DNA of 64,000 nt from Bugula neritina (Eukaryota; Bryozoa; Gymnolaemata; Cheilostomatida; Bugulidae), in contig OZ037768.1 of NCBI GenBank assembly GCA_964035545.1, positions 6,873,241-6,937,240 on the forward strand, read 5' to 3'. Below are positions 12,101 through 23,000 of the stretch, piece by piece. The notes beneath the pieces were generated by a model. That model did no database searches, was not told the origin of the DNA, and saw only the letters and a program-made list of their open reading frames with translations. The position numbers were made by a program, and so were the translations under genes. Within the stretch, counting starts at the first letter, position 1. The number at the start of each line of letters is the position of its first letter.

Positions 12101-12980
12101 TCAAACTGGGGACTGGGTGTGGATGGTCAACTACCGTAGGCGTCGAGGACAAGCGGCTAAGCTCCAGCCTAAGTTTGTGGGACCCTACGTAGTAGTTGAG
12201 GCTATGCCCAATCATACGTACAAGTTGGAGCGATCTGGAAAGGTCTCTGTCCAGAACGAAGCCCGCTTGAAACCGTATTGGGCTAGCCCAGGAGCAGCAG
12301 GAGCAGCCCCCCCGTTGTTGGAGCCCAGGAGGCAGACAGTAACGCGCGGGCGGCAACGGCATGGATCAGAATACGAAGTGGTTGTGCCGCGGGGAGAGGA
12401 CTTGGTGAGGCAGGAGACGCCACTCCCACCAACGGAAGTGCGCCCACCGCCCCCAGTACCAAGTCTACCCCCACCACTTCCGGTTCCGCATCCGCGTCCG
12501 GAAGTGCAAAACCCCCCCGTGGGAGGGGCTCCATCTGGAGACAACAGCGGAGAGGGGAACACCACCACCAACGGCGGGCCAGAAACACCACAGGTGGAGC
12601 AAAATAGCCCACCAGTGAGTACGCCGCCCCAACCAACAGCTACAACTCCCTCTCCAGCTGATACGTCACCTCCGCTGGAACGGGGACAGCGTACTAGACA
12701 ACCCCCAGCATACCTTAAAGACTTCATATGTGACCGTGTTACAAACGGCAGTTATGAAAGTCTAGCTGGGCGCCGTACGGAAGGACTGGCAACAAAGCGT
12801 GGGAGTTGTGAACACCACGGAAATCTCAACTTTTGCGAAGGCGGAGTAGTAAACAAAACTACTACGCCCGGGGCAAATAGTTCCAGCCGTGCGCAACAAC
12901 CACGCTGCCCAGTCTTTTCGTACGCTGACGTTGTCAAGGGAAGACGCATTCAAACTCAATCCACGGACATCCAAGCTTGA
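9153..12980 (+). CDS. pol: Pol polyprotein: reverse transcriptase, RNase H, integrase
   Basis: Open frame of 1275 codons in another phase from gag-pro, overlapping it by 11 bases and starting without an ATG (the first codon is GTG). Domains in order: RT with WSSPVVLVRKKDGSWRFCVDY and the catalytic LVYLDDV near residue 297; RNase H with ILDTDASDQN near 443; an integrase HHCC zinc motif (HKQAHAG … CEICQASK, about 713-755); the integrase catalytic core with AIDLVGP near 778, HSDQGAQF near 838 and VVERNNR near 874; and a GPY/F-type module (PKFVGPYVV) near 1005. A proline-rich tail runs from about 1050 to 1180. I see no chromodomain. All catalytic residues appear present, so the enzymes look intact apart from the junction frameshift. 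In this copy pol could be made only by a frameshift or internal initiation. Confidence 0.92.
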   Translation: MNNSQLSGLGIVEGAHTRIQLASSLNRLTDRGEILVQCVNPFSEAVQLPSGSMLGRFHSIQEEDIGPSLGAATEGPQQSPSVRRGTVPPHVKELYQAACNGCTGNVERQTMAQLLRDYSDVFSSGDHDVGLTTAVRHEIPLAAGTTPIRQPTRRLGHEKEKEVSQQVRDLLDRGLIEPAHSTWSSPVVLVRKKDGSWRFCVDYRKLNSVTIQDAYPLPRIDESLDALAGSKYFSTLDLLSGCWQVPLSPDAQEKAAFIMRDGLWKWKVLPFGLTSAPATFQRLMEQVLSGLHWKTLLVYLDDVIVISPDFQTHVSRLREVFDRLRGANLKLKPSKCALLQPEVKYLGHIVGRHGVATDPEKVRVIEDWVTPQDLTGLRAFLGLVGYYRQYIPDFAGVAQPLNRLTAKGVTWQWTPVEQRAFDCLKGRLLEAPILAYPDPALEYILDTDASDQNVGAVLSQVQEGREVVVAYYSKSLSPTERNYCTTRKELLAVIKSVKHFRPYLYGRKFRLRTDHASLIWLCKRTEPSSQVARWLEVLAEFSYRIEHRPGKKHSNADGLSRRPDEGCKQCLNIEKRDGGPPKSELRALNHSETEYDWDQGQLLQKAATPPEAIQRLRANPVLADNVRELRRLQEDLPGVVADVYRAKKEGRRPSEEQLRQGCTELRSYCQRWDSLRIGPDGLLTITVAAHNNQYGRKRVICPAAIRRELVWDTHKQAHAGVSRVLSKLQLRWYWPGMEREVRRRVKQCEICQASKHGRLPGEAGRRRLYAGRPWQVVAIDLVGPMPVTSRGNSWILVLTDHFTRWADALAIPDASAPTVARVLDQNVFCYLGLPEQIHSDQGAQFQSQLLSDLCRLWGVNQSRTTPYHPQGNGVVERNNRMLGDALRSLLLGRGQEEWDTVLPQVMRAYHSTPHTSTGETPNLLMLGRETRVPDHLTYHIPEQDYTIHEYASKLVEDLRAAHEILRAKQWQVRREDSQEPPLYQTGDWVWMVNYRRRRGQAAKLQPKFVGPYVVVEAMPNHTYKLERSGKVSVQNEARLKPYWASPGAAGAAPPLLEPRRQTVTRGRQRHGSEYEVVVPRGEDLVRQETPLPPTEVRPPPPVPSLPPPLPVPHPRPEVQNPPVGGAPSGDNSGEGNTTTNGGPETPQVEQNSPPVSTPPQPTATTPSPADTSPPLERGQRTRQPPAYLKDFICDRVTNGSYESLAGRRTEGLATKRGSCEHHGNLNFCEGGVVNKTTTPGANSSSRAQQPRCPVFSYADVVKGRRIQTQSTDIQA

Positions 12981-13045
12981 ACGCTGAGTATGATTACAAA
13001 TACCGGGTTCTCAGGTAAGCTTGCTCTGAGCTAACATTTCCACTC

Positions 13046-13888
13046 ATGGAAACCAGTCTACCATCAGTCAGTTCTGATTTAATCGCCTTGATTGAATCAC
13101 AACTACTGGGGACTGAGTCCTACGTGAAAGGCGACGAGAACATAAAGATGGCCGACGATCTACTAGATCTGGAGCTTGACACTATGTCTCTCTGTCAGTC
13201 TACACGACACGACTCAGTCCCTCGAGTGCTATCTGAAAATATGTATGACTCCCAGACTAGTAACAGTCGGTTGTCATCAGAATTATGGTGTAAAGATCAC
13301 ATTCGATCTAACAGTAATTCTGCTCTTTTAGATACCGCTCTCTCTCCTCTCTCTGGTGACATGCCGTCACTAGAAATGGCTTGGAACGAGGAACCCGTTC
13401 CCACTACTCTTCCGGAGGCACTCTTACAGCAGTCATGCTGGGTTACACCAGATACAGAAACACTGATACGAGAGCACAAGGGAGACGACCAATGCACCAC
13501 CTGCCGTTTATGCCAGCTTCACTTCACTACTCCACGAAGACTTCGAGTCCATATTCCCCAACATTATTTCACCACCTTTTGTCCCTGTGGTGAATATAGT
13601 TACCACAGGGACTACATCCTCCGTCACCAGCGAACTATGGGATGCCATGTTGGACACCTTTTCGAAGTCGACGAACCCTCCTTTCCACAATTCCTTAATC
13701 TCATCCGACCATTCATACCAGACCCAGCTCGCTATGAACGGCTGCGTCAGGAGTTCCCCGCACCCAGGACCATCACACAGGGACCCTGCCCTAAACCACC
13801 CGGATATAGGAAACCACACGTACCCCGTCCCTCACCCCCCGCACGCACAGTGCCCCGCCCCGACTCTATACCAAGAGTCGTGTTATGA
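13046..13888 (+). CDS. ORF3 of the LTR element: C2H2-type zinc-finger protein
   Basis: 280 codons between pol and the 3' LTR, in the position where retrovirus-like elements carry env. There is no signal peptide or membrane segment, so this is not an envelope protein. Residues about 150-205 form a cysteine/histidine cluster (CTTCRLCQLHF, then CPCGEYSYHRDYILRHQ and CH) that reads as a C2H2 finger followed by a second, shorter one. The N-terminal half is acidic and serine-rich. The C-terminus is proline- and arginine-rich. A donor-like CAG/GTAAGC lies upstream at 13012-13019. The ORF ends in TGA overlapping the ATG of ORF4 (ATGA at 13885-13888). I do not know a named family. It may bind nucleic acid or take part in element control or targeting. 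Confidence 0.75.
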   Translation: METSLPSVSSDLIALIESQLLGTESYVKGDENIKMADDLLDLELDTMSLCQSTRHDSVPRVLSENMYDSQTSNSRLSSELWCKDHIRSNSNSALLDTALSPLSGDMPSLEMAWNEEPVPTTLPEALLQQSCWVTPDTETLIREHKGDDQCTTCRLCQLHFTTPRRLRVHIPQHYFTTFCPCGEYSYHRDYILRHQRTMGCHVGHLFEVDEPSFPQFLNLIRPFIPDPARYERLRQEFPAPRTITQGPCPKPPGYRKPHVPRPSPPARTVPRPDSIPRVVL

Positions 13889-14139
13889 CGCATCGATATA
13901 CCACAGCGATGGCGTCCCTCCCCCCCCCCCCTGTCTCCCCAAGGCCTTCTCGTAAACGGCGTTGGCCATCTTCATCCCCCAACCGACACTCTGCCCCTGC
14001 CCGGAATCTGGGCGAGGCAGAAGAGCGGATACGAGAATTAGAGAAAGAGGTGCAAAGACTGACACCGAGAATCTCCGCCGCCGCATCAGAACTCCGGGCC
14101 CTCTCTACCTCTGTAGCCCGAATGAAAGGAAGTGCTTGA
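13885..14139 (+). CDS. ORF4 of the LTR element: small basic coiled-coil protein
   Basis: 84 codons whose ATG shares four bases (ATGA) with the ORF3 stop, the layout of termination-reinitiation coupling. The N-terminal 45 residues are proline-, serine- and arginine-rich. Residues about 47-75 have heptad character (EAEERIRELEKEVQRL), predicting a short coiled coil. It resembles in outline small basic oligomerising proteins of other retroelements, but I recognise no family. It could be non-coding; the overlap and the heptad pattern are the main arguments for it. Confidence 0.5.
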   Translation: MTHRYTTAMASLPPPPVSPRPSRKRRWPSSSPNRHSAPARNLGEAEERIRELEKEVQRLTPRISAAASELRALSTSVARMKGSA

Positions 14140-14490
14140 AGATGATATCCCCCAAACTCCCTATCCGTGATGGTACTGCAGGTGGTGCCCCATTCCGGAC
14201 CCTTCTCACGCCGGTGCTCACAAACAATTACTCAGTGTAACAATATATAGTAACCTACCAGTATACAGCTCTACCTCTATAAACTATCCCCTTATAAGTG
14301 CCTCCCGCCGGTGCCATTGTGTATTTACTGTTATATTTTTTTATATGTATATGTTTTCTTATTACTGTACATAGCCATGTTTTTCTTTTATGTGCCACAC
14401 GCTCTCTCAGTTTTTAGTTTTATAACATTTTATGTTCGAATTTATTGTATCTGTGTTATCAGAAAGTAGGGCTTTCTGCTGGGGGGGCGG
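14140..14490 (+). other. 3' untranslated part of the LTR element and polypurine tract
   Basis: No ORF of note. It ends with the G-rich tract GGGGGGGCGG at 14481-14490, directly next to the 3' LTR, which is the expected place of the plus-strand primer. The C at 14488 interrupts the purine run. Confidence 0.7.
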
Positions 14491-14763
14491 TGTAGTGAGG
14501 ACGTAATACGCGCGTCCCCCGTATTCCTTCAGCCTATCCGAGTGCGTCACGTGATAACCCTCAGCTAGTAGTAGTTTGTCAGTAGAGAGAGCGTATTAAC
14601 TAAGCGAAGATGTAATCTCTAATCTGTGTACGTGCTCTATCTTTTATATAATTAGTAGCGAATAAACTTTGGAAACTCTTACTTAAATACTTTATTGATG
14701 TGGATAAATAGACTATAATTACAAGCTAGGAACCCACGCATAGTAATTGCACAAATTACTACA
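14491..14763 (+). repeat. 3' LTR
   Basis: 273 bp, TG…CA, the same sequence as the 5' LTR except for A/G and G/C substitutions and one extra C. It carries the TATA-like box and AATAAA about 300 bp upstream of the reductase start codon, so it could act as a promoter or early polyadenylation site for that gene. Confidence 0.95.
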
Positions 14764-14955
14764 ATACAATCCTGGCTCGTTGTTCTTTCACGTTAAAGGT
14801 CTGCTGTCTGTGTGGTCAGCTGTTGAGGTAGTAAGTGACAGGTAGATCTCCATAGGCCACATTGCTCTTTGAATAAAACTATTTTTTACCTTTCATTATT
14901 TGTGTCATTTTGACTCGATAATTTTAATAATGCAATTTTACCTTTTGCAGGTGAA

Positions 14956-14985
14956 ATGGCACGAGAATGGAGCATATTGCTGTAA
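14956..14985 (+). promoter_or_regulatory. Short upstream ORF overlapping the reductase start
   Basis: An ATG at 14956 with a good context (GAAATGG) opens nine codons and stops at TAA 14983-14985, out of frame and overlapping the main ATG at 14967. If the mRNA includes this exon 5' end, it should reduce initiation at the main start or require leaky scanning. Confidence 0.5.
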
Positions 14986-17900
14986 TATTTTTCACTTTCA
15001 TTTTGATATCAATAATAAGTTTTGTTGTGAAAACACTTACAACATCATCTGGTAGCAAACTCAAAGGAAACTCTCTAGATGACTTTATTTTACAAAAAGG
15101 TATTTGCTCATTATTTCTTTTAGGCCTTATAGATCTGATAGTCCTAATTTTTTCCTATAAGATTTTAAATGGACTTTCTGCTTTTTATTGATCCAATGCA
15201 AATCCTTCATGTAAAGTTCCCTTATTCTCTTCACCAGAAAACTTTGCATGAATAAGCTAGTCTTACAATTGAAGGCATTCTATATAGTACAATTCATTTG
15301 CAATTTTAAATAGTAATAAGTATAGCCTATTTTTCACAGTTGGCTGAGTAACTCAATATTTATAGACTGGCTCATTTGGATACATTTGGCTAACGTGTTT
15401 TGTGTTGTATTGATAATTTTTATTGAAAGCTTAAAAATGGATTTTTTTTAGTAGACTATTACTTTTATTTGATGCATGTTTACAGATGTCACGAATGTGC
15501 CAGTGGATTCAAGTAAAAGACACAAATATTATGAGAAATTCAGTAAAAAGCGTGGCATTCAAATAAGAATAGTGTTTGGCACGGAATATGGCGCTTCAGA
15601 AGACGTTGCAAAGACTCTGTATAAAAAGTGTAATTTACAGCTTTAATTCTCTTCTTTTTTCTTCATAGTCAAAAGTCATTAATTTTTACCAATTTAAAAT
15701 TACAGCAAAATTGTTTTGGTGTAAAAACTTCTTTGCCTAAAAATATTTGCTTGCATCACAGTCTTTAATATTACATCCTAACAGGCTGCTTTTCTATACG
15801 GAATGATTAATACTTTTCCAGAATAGCCCGTGATTATAACTCTGAAGACAGTCAGTTTCATCCTCGGCTTGTCAACTGTAAGAACTATCAGTTTTTGGAC
15901 TGGAGGAATGAACAGTTGATGCTGTTTATCATATCTACCAGCGGTGATGGTAAGCTGCATTGATATACCTATATAATCTTGCAGAACACTAAATCTAGAT
16001 TTACTAAATTATCATTGGTTGTCCGTAGGTAAAGTTTAACTGAAATAGCATTGTTTTAACATGCAGATGAGTGTAATATGTGATAATAGGGCTATCTCAT
16101 TGCTTTAGTATACATATGGGTGTTAGATGTAATGATGTGCTATTCCATTGCTTTAGGGGTGCCGCCTACAGATGCTAGAGAGTTTGTAGAATTCCTCGAC
16201 TCCACAAAACTAGATTTAAGTCGCTTACATTACTCAGTGTTGGCCTTAGGGGACTCCAACTACCCCCAGTACTGTAAAACTGGTATACATGTGCACAACA
16301 GGTTAGCTCAAATGACTGTTATCTGGGCACAGAGTAATCAACAGTTGAAACTGTTACATATTTTCACATTCTATTTTTATTTTGATGTATGTTTTTACCT
16401 TGTTTATATTATAAGAGATGGGAACAAAATTTTATAGTCCTAAAATTTTAATCTTTCAACTAAAATTCTTTAAAAACATCATTTGCAGCAATTGCTATAC
16501 ACATAATTCGTACTTCTATGTATGTATACTACACAAGTTTTATTATTGAAGTGAAGGTATTAAGCTAATGCTATTGTTTACATTCTCTTCTCACTAGATT
16601 GCAAACTTTAGGAGCCATAGAGTTTGTGCCGAAGCACAATGTTGACATGGAGAATGCCGAAACTATTGAGAAATGGATGTGCTCTGTGCTGGAAACTTTA
16701 CCAGCCTTGAATATAGATCCACAGGAGGACTATTTAAACCTTGTAGAGGAGCAGGATTCGAGTTCATACAATCGAAATAAACCTTTTCATGCTACAATCA
16801 AAGTATGTTTTTCTGGCCAATCATATTTATAAAATAATACGGAAATAACGGAATAAAACTGTTAGTATTGTTGAAATACATAAGTTTGTTGTTTATGTTG
16901 TGGGAACAGAAGAAGTATATGCTTACAACTCCAAGTTCGGTGGGTGACAAGGAAACGATGCATCTTGAGATTGACCTTTCTGGTAGCTGCTTGTCATGGG
17001 TTTCAGGTGAAGTAAACACTCATATTTTATTCATGATATTGTTATTAAATTACAGTTTATTACTTTATAAGATAAAACTGAATTTGTTTTTTTATTTACA
17101 TTGAAAATTCTATTTATTCATGAACATCATTTCGTGAGATTTCATATTAGAAATAACATTTTGTATAATAATGTTGGTCATTTATAATGTACCTTGTGAT
17201 TAGTTTTTTACTAATGTGTTGATATCTGCTGTATACGTACACTGATTGTTTTATATGTTTTGATTGAATTCCATCCATTATTGAACACTTTTTTAACATT
17301 CTGGATTTTAGGATGGTGTCATTAAAATGATATTTTATGGTGTTTGGTATAATTGGTTGCTGGTTTGTTTTATTGTGTCAAATTTAAACACAATAAGAGA
17401 TGCTACTGCTAAATTCTCGAGTTGTAAAATGCTGCTCATGTGTGTGAATAGGCGATGCTTTAGGAATATACCCAGAAAATAATCCACCAGAAGTTGTGGA
17501 AGTGTTGCATGCTGCTAAACTCGATGGCACTGGAATAGTATACGTAGAGCACCCAGCATGCCAAGGTACATTGTTGTGAAGTTGAGTGTATGTAAATGTC
17601 TATATCTGTACAGCAAGGCTATTAATATATATACTGCCTGCTTTGGTATTTAAACATTCTATTTTTTTTATAATATTTTTTTAGTTGAAAAGGTCACTTT
17701 ACAAACAGCTCTGACTAAGTATTATAATTTAAAAGACCCTCCAAGTGCTCTTATCAAGTATTCGGTGATCAAAGATCCCGCCAACAAGGTATGATAGACA
17801 TGGTTGATGTTACTGTAACAAAAAAATTGAAAAAACATTAGTGCTATGTGTGTTGCTTGGTGAAACATAATGCTTTAAGATGTAAGAATTTTATATTTAA

Positions 17901-20017
17901 GTCTGCAGTCAGAAGTTTCACTAAGTTGCTAAAGCTTCTAGTTGAAGCTTCGTTCAGTGCATTTGATTAGCTAATAATGATAAATTGTTCAACATTTAAG
18001 TTTGAAAATGTTTAAACTAGAATATATTTGTGGATAAATAGTTTAGTGAAGAAAAGGAGTTACTAGGTGAAGTCAGGGATGTGCTCTCCAATTGCAAGAA
18101 TGTTAGCTGGTCTGGACAGGGATTGGTCGACTTGCTCAAACCTTTGCAACCTCGCTACTACTCTATTTCATCCTCTCCATTAATTGTAAGCTCTCATATT
18201 ATCATATCTGCCATTTTATATTTGGCTAGAAGTTTTAGTTTGAGTTTTTATTTTAGAATGAATATAAATTTGCAGCTAGCATTATTAGCATTGATTTGCA
18301 CTGTAAATCTTGACACAAATGTTGCTGAGGTTGTTCCATAAATTTAACTTAGTTTTATTCTCAACATTTATCCCAAAACGCTGCTGAATCGACTGGTGAA
18401 TTTGCTAACATTTAGCATGTAAGTCCGATGAAATCAGAAAAGTGTAAATGAACCAGCTTTAGAACAAAACAATCTCAAGATTCTGAAACAATTTGAAGCA
18501 ATATCAATTATATTTGTATTAATTGCTCTAACTTCTGTGTAGCAAACAACTTTTATGTATTTTCACATCTTTCTAATACCCATATATTATATTCTAATTG
18601 CTGTATTATAATATTATAGTTGTGATATTCAAATTTTGTTAAATTTCAGAATCCCAACACCGCTTGCATCACTGTTGCCTCTGTCAAATACCAACTGTTG
18701 GGAAAAGACAGGACTGGTGTTTGTTCTGTATACCTTAATGACAGGTAGGTAGTCTATTGCTTTTTTATTTCATTCATTCTTTATGGTAAATTTTTCATAT
18801 CTGATTTTACAGGTAGTTATGTTGTTTTAGATGCTCTGCTGGAACAAGTTTAGGTGTGTTTATCAGCCAAAACCCTGATTTCCGTTTGCCAGCCAATGGC
18901 AACACAGACATCTTGTTGATTGGGCCAGGAACTGGAATTGCCCCATTCATGGCGTTTATTGCTGAGCGTGGTAATTCAACCTAATTATCTACCATTACTA
19001 GATGTGAAATGCAGGAATATTTCATCTTCACTTTTGAACCTTAATGACTGTATCACAAAAGTTTAATCCTGTTAGTTTTTCAGCCTCAAATTGCAGTTTT
19101 TTTCAGCAAGTGAACATGTTTCATTAGCCTGTAATGTATTGCTTCATAGCCTAGAATATTCTGCATGTTGAAATTTCTAACAATTCAGATACTCAGATAA
19201 TATTGATGTGGGGAATATAGAAAAGGTTTGATTTTGCCGCAGAATAATTCTAAACAAGCCAGGTTGAACCTGAGTGTAATTCATTCTAATATTAGCTATC
19301 TATAAATTATTGGTAACTGGTGAGTTTCGATAATTCATGGTTATTCTGTAGTTCAAGAAGGTGCTCAAGGACGAACAATTTTATATTTTGGTTGCCGAAG
19401 TAAGCTGAAAGATTTCCTATACAAGGATCAGTTAGGTACAGCATTGTGTATACAAATTGTAACAATTTCATGTAAACCACAGACACTTTTTGACTAGATG
19501 AAAAGTTTTCAACTAATTATCTTTTGTAGGCCAATGGGAAAAAGACAATCACATCGAGTTGCATTGCGCATTTTCACGAGACAATCCAAATCGTAAAATG
19601 TATGTACAAGACTTGCTAGCAAAACAGCACAGTGATGTCTATCAACTTATGCAGGTGAGATTCAGTTTTTACACAACTGTATGTAAGTATTGCATTCAGT
19701 TTGCAGTAGAATATTTTGATGCTGGAGCATAATAAACAGCCTAATAAACATTTGGTTTTTTAATATTCTGTTGTATTATACTATTTACAAATATATCTGG
19801 TTATTAAACACTCACACACAATTATATGTATGAATATATCAATTTGTAGAAAGGTGGACATGTGTATGTTTGTGGAGACGCAACTTATATGGCTCACGAT
19901 GTGCACAACACCCTGATAGACATATGTGTTAAAGAAGGTTTAACAAAAGATAGAGCTGTGGAATTTCTTAGTATGTTGTCATCTCATGGAAGATACCAGA
20001 AGGATGTTTGGGTTTGA
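14967..20017 (+). CDS. Membrane-anchored CysJ-like NADPH diflavin reductase
   Basis: Fourteen coding exons: 14967-15099, 15486-15627, 15822-15949, 16157-16301, 16598-16802, 16910-17006, 17452-17565, 17685-17788, 18042-18185, 18650-18744, 18831-18970, 19352-19435, 19530-19654, 19850-20017. They join in frame to 607 residues. Residues 1-25 are a hydrophobic anchor ([18 protein letters not shown]). An FMN (flavodoxin) domain follows with [22 protein letters not shown] and [11 protein letters not shown]. The FAD part has [12 protein letters not shown] and RYYSISSS. The NADPH part has [16 protein letters not shown] and [12 protein letters not shown], and the C-terminus is GRYQKDVWV with the flavin-stacking Trp. 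The FAD/NADPH half resembles the flavoprotein subunit of bacterial sulfite reductase more than P450 reductase or NDOR1. The expected role is passing electrons from NADPH through FAD and FMN to a membrane-bound acceptor; the partner is unknown. A splice acceptor at 14949-14950 shows at least one upstream non-coding exon. Confidence 0.87.
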
Positions 20018-23000
20018 ACTGCTATATGCTAGCAACAATATATAATTTTATAAATAAATCGTCTCCACCAACGAATTAAACTGGTTCTACAGTCATGGTG
20101 TATGGATATAAGTAATGACTACAACCCTAGAGACACAATGGTGAAAAATACATAAAATATCGAAATCTAAAGATTAGCCACTTGCATCTGCCCAAAATTT
20201 TACATGTGGTCATTACGTTATATATATAAATACATACATGCATATAATATATATATATATATATATTAATATATATATATATTAATATATAACCCATTTA
20301 GATTAATTTACATTTTGATTTCTAGCCATAGCTGCAGACTCCAAGAACCTGGTGTGAAGGTTTTATTTTGAGCTACATAGCTCTTTTGCCTTATTCCATG
20401 CTGACAGAATGGCTTAAAATCAAAGCAGCATAGAAGCAATTTCAACCACATGACCTACACACCGTTGCCCATTATCCTTTTTTCTCATGCTAGACAAGCA
20501 TCTATATTCATTAGGCCAAAGGTTTTTAATATATCAGTGGATCTGTAGAAGGTAACAAGATGTCTTGTTCTATAACATGACCAACTAGATCACATAGGAA
20601 TCCAAAAAAAGAATTTATAATTTTCTCACATTTCTCACAAGTGATGGACCTACATAATCAACCAAACCAAACCTGCTTGACATCAGTATTACTGCCTGCT
20701 AAACAACATGAGCCTCTGTAACTTTTGTCTACATTCCGAAAGGTGAAATTACCATTCTATTTTAAATGATCTTCAATAATACACTAAAGGGCTGCAACTA
20801 ATGGTATCTCCAGAAGGAATACATTGCATGTTTGGCACTAGAATTAGAGGTATTTAGACTAAGATAAAGTTTTTGGAGTGTATTTACAACATAAATTGCT
20901 ATACACACAATACAAGGATAATATGGAACATCATACACAAAATTAACTACATATATGGTTACATATAGGGATAATCTATAATTTGTCAAAACTAAGACAA
21001 GTTGATACAGGTCTAATGGCATAGCTAAAATAGGATTAATACTAATCTATATACCCACACCTGACCCAGTAGTTGAGTGAAAGGGTCAAAAATTGAAGAA
21101 TAATATACATTACAGTCTCAATGTTTTCAGCATGAAAGATACAGAGGGACTGACAAGCTACAGGTCATTCACTTCTGTGGTGTTGAATCCTTGTGCGACT
21201 GCTCACTTTGAGGGTGATTCTCATCAAGTTCTCCAGACTTAATTATACTCTTTCAATACTGTTTAAATCTGATAGTATTATATTCCATGGAGTGCTACTA
21301 CATAGATACTAAACTGTATACATGTGTACAATTTATGCTACACGTATCTTTTGATGACTCTTCTACTATTATATGATGTCTCTATCTTGAAGGGATATTT
21401 TTTACCAGATGATAAGCGAGTCCCATATATTGCCTGAAACATGGACATGTGTAAGGAATTTGTTACAAACTTAAACGAAGTCTCTATGTGTGCATCACTG
21501 AGTTAGAACATCTTACACGTGGCATAACTCATCAACAACCATCTAGCATTATATAAATAAATGGAATAGGCTTGCAGTTGTTTAAACAAATATAAAAAAA
21601 CTGTAAAACAGACTTGGCATTTGCACATATAGCCTGATGTAAGATATCTCGAAAAATAATTTCCCTCTTTTGAAAGTCGAGGTTTTTTTTAACCATAATT
21701 TAACATTAAGTGCTAAACCATTTAGTGTAAATTAATTACATTTCAAAATTCATATCATTTGAACCAAAAGTTTTAACCTTTCCATTTTTCTATTCATTGA
21801 CATAAACATTGTTACTTTTAAAAATTGTTCATTCAAGTATGTACATCATTTTATCAAATTAAATAAAAATTATTTAAAAAATACTACAGCTTGCTGTACA
21901 ATTGTGTGCACACAGTAATTTTTCAAATTCTTTGCTGCACTTTTTTCCAGATTTATCTGAGTAGTGTATAAGGCAGAACCTAACAATATTTTTTAATAAG
22001 CAATGATTTTCACCCGTTAGAAAATGCCATATATTACACTAACTTGCCCAGTAAAACGAAATCTAAGCCTTCACTTAATTACAAGTAATTAATAGCTATT
22101 ATTACAGTTGTAGGCACTTTGTTTCTAATTAAAGGAATATAAATAGCTTGGTCATATATTTTAAGTTTGAATCAAAAACCTGATCCATGACATTAAATGT
22201 ATTCATTAATTCTAACGATAAAACACCAATATGCATCCAATTCTCTGTAAATATAAAAGCAGCCTTGAACTTCCTTTAGCTGAATGCAATAACTAGGGTT
22301 TAGCTCATTCGCTCTCCACAAGATCATTTAAGGTAACGAAATGCGAGACCCAAAACAGCTGACACACAAATACTTCCACTTCTCATGAAATGTGTTCACT
22401 ATGGAGTACAAGACCATTGGCAGCTCTGATCATTCTGTGAGATGGCAAAGGATTCAAATATGCTCAAACTTGACCGTGTGACAATTGACCACATAAATCG
22501 TGACAATGCAAAAACAGCACTTTTGCATCTACCTTCCTTACTTATTTAGGAGATTAGTTTTGTGTGAAAATTCTAACTGGCATGTAAAAGATTCATAAGT
22601 GAGTCCTCATTGCTGTAGCATGCAGGTGGCAGTTGAAATTCAACAGGGTTCAACATCATATCTTGGCTAAAGTTTACAGAAGCCTGTTGTGATCAATTAG
22701 AACCATGGTGGTAGCTAATGTGGTAGTTAGTGCATGTGTAGCAGTGCAGGCACTTCTGGACCATGTGTATTGGCAATGAATGCGTAGCTGTGTATTATTG
22801 GTCTGTTTATGATGGGTAATATCATTCATATATGGTAGAAAATATTTTGCATAAATACATCAGTTCTCCTTACACTTGTCAAAACTACAACGAAAATACA
22901 TTTTGTTTTGTGAAACTTGCTCGTATCTAGACATTGAAAAACATGTAAAACGCTACATTTTATTACCACATTTATGGCGAAGCCAGCTGAATAGGTTGAC

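Larger units (their letters stand above)
7166..14763 (+). mobile_element. Ty3/gypsy-type LTR retrotransposon, near-intact, with two extra ORFs
   Basis: A 7.6 kb element flanked by 4 bp direct repeats ATAC (7162-7165 and 14764-14767). Order: 5' LTR, primer-binding site, gag-pro ORF, pol ORF (RT, RNase H, integrase), a C2H2 zinc-finger ORF, a small coiled-coil ORF, G-rich polypurine tract, 3' LTR. Integrase downstream of RNase H puts it in the Ty3/gypsy order. The two LTRs differ by two substitutions and one single-base indel over about 273 bp, roughly 1 percent, so the insertion is recent. The interior is clearly GC-richer than the host DNA. One 22 bp tandem duplication breaks the gag-pro/pol frame. 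The element lies in the same orientation as the reductase gene, whose start codon is about 200 bp downstream. Confidence 0.95.

Noticed and set aside
13046-13888. ORF3 as an envelope gene
   Set aside because: No signal peptide, no membrane-spanning segment and no furin-type site; the Cys/His pattern is a zinc finger.
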